64,000 nt of DNA. Source: UBA7488 sp964414185 (GTDB lineage: Bacteria > Pseudomonadota > Alphaproteobacteria > CAAHEQ01 > UBA3637). Made by a program: the position numbers and the translations under genes. The stretch spans positions 1 to 64,000 of the forward strand of contig CAYPVK010000007.1 of the NCBI GenBank assembly GCA_964414185.1, written 5' to 3'. The notes under the pieces are model-generated. The model was given only the letters and a program-made list of their open reading frames with translations, searched no databases and was not told the DNA's origin. This document shows positions 9,416-17,183 of the stretch, piece by piece. Each line of letters begins with the position of its first letter. The first letter of the stretch is position 1.

Positions 9416-10939
9416 TTATTTATCCAGCCCCAATTGTTTTTTCAACATATAAACGGCATATTGTTCGGCCGCAATAAGGTTTGCGGTATTCAATAAAGAC
9501 GGGATGCGTGCTTTATCCAAAAAATCCGTTTGCTCTTTAATATATGCTTTTTGCGCGCTGTAATCAAATGATGCCACCTCTTTAGCGCGTTCAGTCGTAA
9601 AGTATCGTTCATCATACCCTCTTTCCCAAGACAAACGCGTTCTGTCCGCATCCCATAAACAAGCGCTGATCCCATCGGGCGCGTGCATGCCTGTCGTATG
9701 ATTCACCACGGCATAAATGATTGCTTCTGTTTCTTCTTCGGTAATATCAAAATGATGACGTTTTAAAAAATCGCGTGCTATCGGTTCACAAGCGGGACCG
9801 TGAGTTATATTATATTCATCCGATTGGCAGGCGCAATCGTGCAAAGCGCATGCCAAAATAATCGGCAACGGTTTTTCTTTTTGTGCCAAAGCATAATCAA
9901 TACCGAACATAACAACTTGTTCAGTATGGACCAAACCATGATAGCCGAATTTTTCTTGTTTCGTTATTTTTGCAATTTTCGGCATCACATATTTCATGGC
10001 CACCTTTGTCCAATACAATTTTTGGGTTTGCATATCATCCATTTTGGTTTTTACAGTTTCAAATTGATGTATCATTTGTTGAAAAATTTCCGAATCGCTT
10101 AAAGGTTGATCGGACAAATGATGCAAAGTTTCATATTGAATTTTTTTTAAAACGGCTTCATCGGCGGACATTTCATGCTTGACGGGTGATACTTCCCGGT
10201 CACGGTTAAGCCGTACAACTTGTTCGGGGCGAAAGATAATATATGATTCATTGCCGATATCTTCAAACTTATTGGTATAGCGAATGCCGTCAAAACCTTG
10301 AGCTTCAAAAAAACGAATCATACGTTGGCCTGCCAAATGCGCACGATTAATTTCTTCGGCCTTAAGGCCGTCTTCATCCTCTTGCACAACCCGGTAAAGA
10401 TTTTCCATCGACAATTCTTTTTTTACATCCGCATACGGGCGATTAAACGGATCTTCAAACATAAAACGATACAACGGCATAAAATTCGCGCGGCGGCACA
10501 GAGAATAAAATACATCCTTATAAGCCAATTTATGGGCTCTGGCGAAACGAAAACTATGTTTTAAAACGGAGTCAATCCCCAATTGACGTGCCAATAATAG
10601 GTTGAAAATCATCCTTTTATAACTGCCCAACGTATGACCTCCCAAATCAGGCAAAACAATCGGATTTTTTATTTTCAAATAAACGGGTATTAAACGCGGG
10701 ATTCCCGTTTTATGGGGGATTTTGCCGTTAAGATCGTCTAATATAAATTGTTTCGAGCTTTTTTGTTCAGGTAAACTATAACTTGTTATAAGGTTTCCCC
10801 TCTTTTGTAAAATCATTTCGGCAGCTTTTTTCGTGCCGAAATGGGACAGCGGCCGAAAAACTTCAAATTCGGCATTCGTCCCATGATAAAACGTTACGGG
10901 TTTTCCGTCAGAATCAACAATTAAGTTTTCAGCAGTCAT
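9416..10939 (-). CDS. ADP-ribosyltransferase-like domain fused to an HD phosphohydrolase domain
   Basis: A 507-residue two-domain protein. Residues 1-240 resemble phage/toxin-type ADP-ribosyltransferases (ART-PolyVal-like): YHGT at 18-21, HFGT at 33-36, and GFDGIRYTN ... GNESYIIF at about 215-236, with E231-S232 where that group keeps its catalytic acidic residue. Residues about 330-440 form an HD domain: HGLVH (H334, H338), ALHDC (H367, D368), H380, VNH (H414) and LWDAD (D430/D432). HD domains hydrolyse phosphate esters of nucleotides. I know of no named family with this exact order. It converges with the ADP-ribosylglycohydrolase, 58 bases apart. The SD before the ATG is weak (CGGAT). Domain calls are from motifs only. 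Confidence 0.72.
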   Translation of the reverse strand: MTAENLIVDSDGKPVTFYHGTNAEFEVFRPLSHFGTKKAAEMILQKRGNLITSYSLPEQKSSKQFILDDLNGKIPHKTGIPRLIPVYLKIKNPIVLPDLGGHTLGSYKRMIFNLLLARQLGIDSVLKHSFRFARAHKLAYKDVFYSLCRRANFMPLYRFMFEDPFNRPYADVKKELSMENLYRVVQEDEDGLKAEEINRAHLAGQRMIRFFEAQGFDGIRYTNKFEDIGNESYIIFRPEQVVRLNRDREVSPVKHEMSADEAVLKKIQYETLHHLSDQPLSDSEIFQQMIHQFETVKTKMDDMQTQKLYWTKVAMKYVMPKIAKITKQEKFGYHGLVHTEQVVMFGIDYALAQKEKPLPIILACALHDCACQSDEYNITHGPACEPIARDFLKRHHFDITEEETEAIIYAVVNHTTGMHAPDGISACLWDADRTRLSWERGYDERYFTTERAKEVASFDYSAQKAYIKEQTDFLDKARIPSLLNTANLIAAEQYAVYMLKKQLGLDK

Positions 10940-11081
10940 TTTTTATCCGAAATTTATTAATAAACAAGATATCCGACCTATCGAATTAATATAAAATAAA
11001 AATACTTGACAAAGCATATCAAAAAAGAAAGCAAAAGTCAAGTTAAGAGAAAGACTAAAGGCATAACTTTTTTATAAGGTT

Positions 11082-11354
11082 TTATAAATTGTTTTCATCG
11101 CTTTCTTCCTTCCCCTCAATCCCGAAAACAATTTTAAGGTTATGCCTTGATTTCTTGACCGTCTCAAAACCGCCGCGCGAAAAGATAAACACTTTTTTAA
11201 AAAACCAAAAGCGCAAATAATATCTTTTATTTTTCAGTTTAACAGACACTTTGGTGCGGTATTCGCTGCCGTCGGCATTTTCAATTTCAACACTTTTGCC
11301 AAATCCGAATTTATTGTTATCAAAATCCAAACCGTACTCAATGTAAATTGGCAT
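11082..11354 (-). CDS. Small hypothetical protein
   Basis: A 90-residue protein that I do not recognise. It is rich in beta-prone and aromatic residues (YYLRFWFFKKVFIF in the middle) with charged ends and no signal peptide or clear membrane helix. It lies between the ART-HD gene and tRNA-Leu, on the same strand. The SD before the ATG is weak (TTAAAAAGAT). It could be a small beta-rich cytosolic protein; partner unknown. Confidence 0.5.
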   Translation of the reverse strand: MPIYIEYGLDFDNNKFGFGKSVEIENADGSEYRTKVSVKLKNKRYYLRFWFFKKVFIFSRGGFETVKKSRHNLKIVFGIEGKEESDENNL

Positions 11355-11401
11355 TTTATCTTTTTAAATTGACCGTTGTATTGAATAAAAACTATTTCCC
11401 A

Positions 11402-11427
11402 ACAAAAAAAGCTCCCGAACGGGAGCT
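11402..11427 (-). terminator. Rho-independent terminator of tRNA-Leu
   Basis: Read on the minus strand, AGCTCCCG-TT-CGGGAGCT is a perfect hairpin followed by a run of seven T. It sits 10 bases downstream of the tRNA-Leu CCA end, where a tRNA terminator is expected. Confidence 0.9.
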
Positions 11428-11436
11428 GTTGAATTT

Positions 11437-11523
11437 TGGTACCTCTGGCCGGACTTGAACCAGCACTCCCTTGCGGGAAACAGATTTTGAGTCTGTCGCG
11501 TCTACCAGTTTCGCCACAGAGGC
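11437..11523 (-). tRNA. tRNA-Leu (CAA)
   Basis: An 87-nt class II tRNA with a long variable arm (TTTCCCGCAAGGGAGT region). The anticodon loop reads ACTCAAAAT with anticodon CAA. The acceptor stem GCCTCTG pairs with CAGAGGT (one G-U pair at the end), and CCA is encoded. The T loop is GGTTCAAGTCC. It reads codon UUG. Confidence 0.95.
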
Positions 11524-11607
11524 ATGTGTTTTTTTGTAGACATTCACATAATACTCATTTAAAATAACTTGTCAAGTACTTTTTTTAAAAAAATGGAGAT
11601 TTTTTCG

Positions 11608-12399
11608 ATGAAACACAAAAAAACGCATAAAATATATAAAAATATTCGTTCCGTTTTTATAACGGGTGCTTCCAGCGGCCTTGGAAAAGCATTGGCTTTA
11701 GCCTATGCGAAACCCGCCATTCACTTGTTTTTATGCGGTCGAAACGAAGAACGGTTAAACGAAACGGCAAAAATATGTTCCGAACAAGGGGCAATCTGCC
11801 ATATTTTTATTTTTGATGTAACAAATGCCGAATCTGCCGAAAAAGCCGTACAAGATGCGCAAAAAATCTTTCCCATTGATTTGATTATTGCCAACGCGGG
11901 CGTTTCGGCCGGCGTTTTGGGTGTCCCCGAAGACGGCACCGGCACGCGCAAAATCATGAAAACAAACATTGAAGGAGTCGTCAACACCGTTTTGCCGGCA
12001 GCGGAAATCTTTAAAAAACAACGATTCGGACAAATTGCCATTGTTTCATCCATCGCCGGATACCGCGGCATGTCAAGTTGTCCGGCATATTCGGCATCCA
12101 AAGCGTGTGTCAAAGCATGGGGCGAAGGGTTGCGCGGATTGTTAAAACCATACAATATCGGCGTCAGTGTTATTTGTCCGGGCTTTATTGAAACGCCGCT
12201 GACGGATAAAAACCGATTTAAAATGCCTTTTATTATGCAACCCGAACCCGCCGCACGGCTTATACGACGCCGTTTGCGCCATAATCCGGCCATTATTGCC
12301 TTTCCGTTTATTATGGCGTTCGGCGCATGGTTCGGTTCCGCACTGCCGAGTTTCATTATTTTACCGATTATGGGACTTTTCCCGAAAAAGGAAAAATAA
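11608..12399 (+). CDS. Short-chain dehydrogenase/reductase
   Basis: A 263-residue Rossmann-fold oxidoreductase of the classical SDR family. It shows the cofactor motif TGASSGLG near the start, NAGVSAG in the middle, catalytic Ser in IVSSIAGY and the YSASK Tyr-Lys pair, then ICPGFIETP. The CGRNEERL after beta-2 suggests NADP(H). The C-terminus is hydrophobic (PSFIILPIMGLFP), so it may be membrane-associated, as in some lipid or sugar SDRs. I placed the start at 11608 (MKHKKTHK) because GGAG lies 9 bases before it; an upstream in-frame start lacks an SD. Substrate unknown. Confidence 0.88.
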   Translation: MKHKKTHKIYKNIRSVFITGASSGLGKALALAYAKPAIHLFLCGRNEERLNETAKICSEQGAICHIFIFDVTNAESAEKAVQDAQKIFPIDLIIANAGVSAGVLGVPEDGTGTRKIMKTNIEGVVNTVLPAAEIFKKQRFGQIAIVSSIAGYRGMSSCPAYSASKACVKAWGEGLRGLLKPYNIGVSVICPGFIETPLTDKNRFKMPFIMQPEPAARLIRRRLRHNPAIIAFPFIMAFGAWFGSALPSFIILPIMGLFPKKEK

Positions 12400-12532
12400 G
12401 ATTCTTTGGCGATAATTTTATGCAAAATGCTCACAACCATAAAAGGATATCTTTAAATTTGACCTTGCATTGTCTTGCGTTTTTTGTTATAACACTTACA
12501 TAGACAAGTATCAGTTCATGAAAGGATAAAAC

Positions 12533-13222
12533 ATGGCAAAAAATACAATTGACCCGCAAGATGAAATGATTCGTTTGCAACAGCAAATAGCCGAACGAGA
12601 AGTTGATGAAGAATTGCAACGCGAAAAAATGCGCGCTTTTTGGGAAAAATACCGTTATGTCATCTTAGGTGTCATCATCGGCGTTTTATGTATTACCATC
12701 GGCGCCGAATTATATCAAACGTGGAAAACGAAAACTTCTTTAAAAGAATCAGACGCTTTTGAAAATGCCGTTATTTTATCCTATACCGGCGAACAAGCCA
12801 AAGCATTGGAAGCATTGGACGAACTGTCCGAAACGGCGCATACGGGTTATCAATATTTGGCAGACATGAAAATTGCCGGCATTTTGTTCAGCCAAAACAA
12901 AGATGCCGAAGCATTAAAGGTACTCAAAAAAGTGATGGATTCTTCGGCTCCGAAACAATTAAAAGCCATTGCGACAATTTCATATGTCGGCAACCAGGTG
13001 GACACCGGCGATATCAAAGAATTGCAAGCTTTATTGGAACCGTTGATTAAAAAACCATACGGTTTTGCGGGATCTGCTGCGGAATTGTCCGCCATTTTGT
13101 ATTTACGCGAAAGCAATAAAGATGCCGCCGTTAAAATTTTACAAGAGGCCGTGAACAGCAACTTAACTTCCCCCGTCGTGAAAGAACGTTTAAAAGAATT
13201 AATTGTCGTAATTGAGAAATAA
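12533..13222 (+). CDS. YfgM-like membrane-anchored TPR protein
   Basis: A 229-residue inner-membrane protein. It has a charged cytoplasmic N-terminus of about 43 residues, one membrane helix (YVILGVIIGVLCITIGAELY, about 43-62), then a periplasmic TPR-like region (TPR_21 type). YfgM in E. coli is an ancillary SecYEG/PpiD partner. The neighbourhood yfgM-bamB-der is the same as in enterobacteria, which is the strongest argument for the name. The gene starts after AAAGGATA. A possible promoter is TTGCAT (12465-12470) and TATAAC (12487-12492), 16 apart. bamB follows 2 bases after its stop. Confidence 0.85.
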   Translation: MAKNTIDPQDEMIRLQQQIAEREVDEELQREKMRAFWEKYRYVILGVIIGVLCITIGAELYQTWKTKTSLKESDAFENAVILSYTGEQAKALEALDELSETAHTGYQYLADMKIAGILFSQNKDAEALKVLKKVMDSSAPKQLKAIATISYVGNQVDTGDIKELQALLEPLIKKPYGFAGSAAELSAILYLRESNKDAAVKILQEAVNSNLTSPVVKERLKELIVVIEK

Positions 13223-13224
13223 GC

Positions 13225-14502
13225 ATGAAAAAAATAATCTTTCTGATGTGTTTGGGATTATTGGTCACCGGATGCGCGGATGATAAAAAATATGCGCCGA
13301 AAAAAGGTCGTATTGCCGTATCCGAAATTTTGGACCCGGCTTTGCCCAAAGCGGTTGAACAATCTCAAATCATTTTGGGGAATGAAGAAAACATAACATT
13401 ATGGCCGCAAACAAACGCAACGGGGCAAAATCGTATCCCGAGAGGAAAAGTATCGCCCGATCCCAAAGAAATTTGGTCGATCGACATCGGCAAAGGATTG
13501 AACGCGGAACGTTGGAAATTGTCCGAACCCGTTGTTGCAAACGGCGTAGTTTATGTATTGGATGCGGATTTTAATTTATCTGCAGTCCGTTTAAGCGACG
13601 GTAAACGGTTATGGAAAAAGGAATTGCCGCTTACAAGCCCGACGGCTGTCCGCAATGTGGGTCTGGCCTATTCCTATGATAAATTGTTTGCCGTTTCGGG
13701 CAACGGCACAGTTATGTGTGTTGATTTAAAGGGCAATATCGTTTGGCAAAAAGAATATAAGCTTGCCTTTCGTTCGGCTCCGACAATATACAAAAATTTG
13801 ATATACTTGATTGCGGCGGATAATGAACTGATATTGCTTAAAACGGATAACGGGGCTCAAGCTTGGCGTTATAAAGCCATGGCCGTTACGACCAATTTGT
13901 TGGGTATGGGAACGCCCGCAATTTATAAAAAAGCGGCCGTCGTTCCGTTTTCAAACGGTGAAGTCATCACTTTTGACGTTGACGATAAACAAGTCGTATG
14001 GTCCGAATATTTATCTTCTTCAAGGGCTTATAACCGCATTTCGGAATTAACGCATATTTTGGCATCGCCCGTTATTGCGGATGAAGTTGTGTATTTAATC
14101 GGAAATGCGAACAAAATGGGCGCGTATGATTTACGCCGCGGCAAAGAAATTTGGTCTTTGCCGATGGGCGGCAATTCGACGCCTGCCGTTTCCGGTAATA
14201 CATTATTCGCCATAAACAACCAAAATATATTGGTCGCCTTGGATAAACAAACGGGTAAATTATTTTGGGATTTGCCGCTGCGCTCAAATGAAAAAAAAGG
14301 GGCAACACTTTGGAAAGGCCCGTTATTGGCCGGGGACAGCGGCGTTGTCGTTTCAAGCAAAGGCGATATTTTATTCATTGATTTAAAAACAGGCAGAGAA
14401 GTCAAGCGCATTGAAGGCGACGGCATTTCGGTTTCGCCGATTTTGGTGGACGGCACTGTTTTGTTTTTAACGGATGAAGCCGATTTAATCGCTTATAAAT
14501 AA
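13225..14502 (+). CDS. bamB: Outer membrane assembly lipoprotein BamB
   Basis: A 425-residue PQQ-type eight-bladed beta-propeller that scaffolds the BAM complex for beta-barrel insertion. The lipobox LVTGC is at residues 13-17, directly after a short signal peptide, so the protein is predicted to be anchored in the outer membrane. Propeller repeats are visible as repeated W-x-x-x and VYVLD/LSAV/LRWKK-like strands (for example VVYVLDADFNLSAV and LAGDSGVVVSS). It sits between yfgM-like and der, 2 and 6 bases apart, in one operon. Confidence 0.93.
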   Translation: MKKIIFLMCLGLLVTGCADDKKYAPKKGRIAVSEILDPALPKAVEQSQIILGNEENITLWPQTNATGQNRIPRGKVSPDPKEIWSIDIGKGLNAERWKLSEPVVANGVVYVLDADFNLSAVRLSDGKRLWKKELPLTSPTAVRNVGLAYSYDKLFAVSGNGTVMCVDLKGNIVWQKEYKLAFRSAPTIYKNLIYLIAADNELILLKTDNGAQAWRYKAMAVTTNLLGMGTPAIYKKAAVVPFSNGEVITFDVDDKQVVWSEYLSSSRAYNRISELTHILASPVIADEVVYLIGNANKMGAYDLRRGKEIWSLPMGGNSTPAVSGNTLFAINNQNILVALDKQTGKLFWDLPLRSNEKKGATLWKGPLLAGDSGVVVSSKGDILFIDLKTGREVKRIEGDGISVSPILVDGTVLFLTDEADLIAYK

Positions 14503-14508
14503 GGATAG

Positions 14509-16176
14509 ATGATGAAAACGAATCGCAAGACGGAAAAAGCAAAAACAATCCGCCAAAAGAGCATTGATTTAAGTAAAAATAAAAAACATCCGTTAAAAGT
14601 TCAAACAACGGTTGCAAAAGATAACGGCAATTTTGCCAAAGAAAATAAACGGATGAAAAGCAAAACCCAAGGGTTGTCCGACAATTCGACAACGCATAAT
14701 TGGGCCGAAGATTTATTTCAAGATACGAAAGCGTTAAAAACCATTGCGGTTGTCGGGCGTACAAATGTCGGCAAATCGACTTTTTTCAACCGCTTGGTCG
14801 GAAAACGTTTGGCTATTGTTCACGATCGTGCCGGTGTTACGCGCGACCGCAAGGAAGCCGTCGGGCACCTGTATGATTTGGATTTTCGATTAATTGATAC
14901 CGCCGGTTTGGAAGAAACAACTTCTTTGGCACAAGCAATGTGGAATCAAACAGAAATGGCCATTGCCGAAGCCGATATCATTATTATGGTCATCGATGCA
15001 CGCACGGAATTGACCGTTTTGGATGAAAAGCTTGCAAAATCTTTGCGCAAATCGGATAAACCCGTTTTATTGGTTGCCAATAAATGCGAAGGGCAGGCCC
15101 AAACGGATGCTTTGGGACAATTTTACCGCCTGGGGCTCGGCGAACCGATTCCTTTTTCCGCCGAACACGGCTTGGGGCTCGGGGATTTATATACCGTATT
15201 AAAACCGCTGTTTGAAGATGATGAGAGCATAAGTTCCGATGAAACCACAGACGTTTTGTCAAGAGATGCGGAATATGCCGATGAAGAAATCGACGAATCG
15301 AATGACAACACACAAAAACGTATGCAAAAACCACTGCAGTTGGCAATCGTCGGGCGTCCGAACGTCGGCAAATCAACATTAATAAACAGATTATTGGGAC
15401 AAGACCGTTTGTTAACGGGGCCCGAAGCGGGTGTGACCCGTGATGCGATTACGGTGCCGTTTGAATGGCGCGGGCATAAAATTTTATTAACCGATACGGC
15501 GGGTATGCGCAAAAGCGGCCGAATTGACGATTCACTTGAACGTTTTTCGGTGTCCGATACTAAAAATGCCATTGATTTTGCCGAAGTTGTTATTTTGGTA
15601 TTAGATGCCAATTTACCGATGGAAAAACAAGATTTAATCATTGCATCCAAAGTTATTGACGAAGGGCGCGCATTGATTATTGCACTCAACAAATGGGACA
15701 ATGTGGATAATCAAAAACAAGTTTTAAATGAAATCAAAGAAAAAATGGTTACCTCATTGCAACAGGTCAAAGGCATTCCCGTATTAACCGTTTCCGCAAA
15801 AACAGGTTACGGATTGGATCGTTTGATGAGCGAAGTTTTTTCGATTTATGCTTTGTGGAATAAACGCGTGCCGACGCACAAGATGAACACTTTTTTGCGC
15901 GAAATGACCGAAGCGCATCCGACGCCCGTTGCCAAAAACGGTCGGCGTATCCCGATGAAATATATCACGCAAGTCAGCGCCCGTCCGCCGACTTTTGCCA
16001 TTTTTTCCAGCAATCCCGATGAATTGCCCGAATCGTATTTAAGATATTTATCAAACGGTTTGCGTGACAGGTTTGGCTTTGTCGGTGTTCCGATTCGCAT
16101 CCATATGCGTAAACGTGAAAACCCTTATGCCGATAAATCATTCGGACGGCGTAAGGTTATATCGGATAAAAAGTAA
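14509..16176 (+). CDS. der: Ribosome biogenesis GTPase Der (EngA)
   Basis: Tandem GTPase required for 50S subunit maturation. At 555 residues it is longer than usual because of a basic N-terminal extension of about 75 residues (Lys-rich, no domain recognised). The first G domain has G1 GRTNVGKS at 83-90 and DTAGLEE; the second has GRPNVGKS, DTAGMRKSGR and NKWD. The C-terminal KH-like domain ends the protein. The start (ATGATG at 14509/14512) has AAGGA just before it. No start closer to the G domain has a better SD, so the extension appears to be translated. Confidence 0.95.
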   Translation: MMKTNRKTEKAKTIRQKSIDLSKNKKHPLKVQTTVAKDNGNFAKENKRMKSKTQGLSDNSTTHNWAEDLFQDTKALKTIAVVGRTNVGKSTFFNRLVGKRLAIVHDRAGVTRDRKEAVGHLYDLDFRLIDTAGLEETTSLAQAMWNQTEMAIAEADIIIMVIDARTELTVLDEKLAKSLRKSDKPVLLVANKCEGQAQTDALGQFYRLGLGEPIPFSAEHGLGLGDLYTVLKPLFEDDESISSDETTDVLSRDAEYADEEIDESNDNTQKRMQKPLQLAIVGRPNVGKSTLINRLLGQDRLLTGPEAGVTRDAITVPFEWRGHKILLTDTAGMRKSGRIDDSLERFSVSDTKNAIDFAEVVILVLDANLPMEKQDLIIASKVIDEGRALIIALNKWDNVDNQKQVLNEIKEKMVTSLQQVKGIPVLTVSAKTGYGLDRLMSEVFSIYALWNKRVPTHKMNTFLREMTEAHPTPVAKNGRRIPMKYITQVSARPPTFAIFSSNPDELPESYLRYLSNGLRDRFGFVGVPIRIHMRKRENPYADKSFGRRKVISDKK

Positions 16177-16177
16177 T

Positions 16178-17137
16178 TTATTTACTTTTTAAATGGGCCC
16201 GTGGATGGGCATGTTCGTAAACTTCTTGCAAATGTACCATATCAATTTCGGTATAACGTTGCGTGGCCGACAAAGACGCATGCCCCAACAATTCTTGAAC
16301 CGTTCTTAAATCGCCGCCGCCTTGCAGTAAATGTGTTGCGAAACTATGCCTGAGCGCGTGCGGCGTCACACTTTCGGACAAATTCAAATACCGCCGAACA
16401 GCCCTGACATTACGTTGTACGACGCCGGGGTTGATACGATCTTCCCGCGTTCCGACAAACAAAGGTTCTTTGGGCATCGGATTGGGATGGACTTTCAAAT
16501 ATGCTTTAATCGCCGATTTAACGGCAGGCAACAACGGGACAAGGCGTTGTTTATTCCCCTTCCCCGTAATTGTGAATGCATCGCCGTTCAGCGGGAAATC
16601 CCCCACATTCAAACTTAATGCTTCGGCAATACGCAACCCGCAACCGTATAATAAAGTATAAAGCGCTTTATCGCGTTTGCCTTGCCAAGGGACACGTGCC
16701 AATTCTTCGGCTGCATCCAAAAAACGCTTGGCATCTGCGGGCGTTAACGGTTTGGGCAAAATTTTGGCCGCTCGCGGCGTACGGACGGCCATAATGGCTG
16801 TATTTTCCAAAATGTCATTGCGGGTTAAGAACTTAAAAAAATTACGCAACGCCGACATCCCGCGCGAAACGGAAGCTCTGGAAACTTTTTGCGAGGCTCT
16901 GTGAACCAAAAACGAACGAAAATCCGAAACCGTTAATTTTTTTAAATCGCCGACATCAACCGTTTTTTCCATATAATCGGATAAAAAGGACATAAATTCC
17001 TTCATATCCATTTGATAAGCTTCCCCCGTCAATGATGACAAACGGCGTTCCATTGTTAAATTATGTTGCCATTTTTCAATCAGTTCAAATAAACGCGGTG
17101 TCACACTTTGATAAAAAGGCTTGTATTCTTCATTCAT
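16178..17137 (-). CDS. xerC: Tyrosine recombinase XerC
   Basis: A 319-residue tyrosine recombinase that, with XerD, resolves chromosome dimers at dif. The N-terminal SAM-like DNA-binding domain spans about 20-115 and the catalytic domain 130-310. Active-site residues are R169 (GCGLRIAEAL), K195, H260 and R263 (HALRH), H286 (LLGHASL) and the nucleophile Y295 (QRYTEID). The closeness to priA, read divergently, is a common alphaproteobacterial layout and favours XerC over XerD or an integrase. SD AAAAGGATA. Confidence 0.9.
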   Translation of the reverse strand: MNEEYKPFYQSVTPRLFELIEKWQHNLTMERRLSSLTGEAYQMDMKEFMSFLSDYMEKTVDVGDLKKLTVSDFRSFLVHRASQKVSRASVSRGMSALRNFFKFLTRNDILENTAIMAVRTPRAAKILPKPLTPADAKRFLDAAEELARVPWQGKRDKALYTLLYGCGLRIAEALSLNVGDFPLNGDAFTITGKGNKQRLVPLLPAVKSAIKAYLKVHPNPMPKEPLFVGTREDRINPGVVQRNVRAVRRYLNLSESVTPHALRHSFATHLLQGGGDLRTVQELLGHASLSATQRYTEIDMVHLQEVYEHAHPRAHLKSK

Positions 17138-17183
17138 TTTATGTATCCTTTTTTACAATCAGAATAAAGGATAATTTCATTTT

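Noticed and set aside
15123..15701. A 192-residue frame antisense to der
   Set aside because: It mirrors the well-conserved der sequence and has no independent signals; the same holds for similar long antisense frames over pheT, yidC and ptsP.
16178..17137. Phage integrase instead of XerC
   Set aside because: Length, sequence style and the divergent priA neighbour all fit XerC, and no other phage gene is near.
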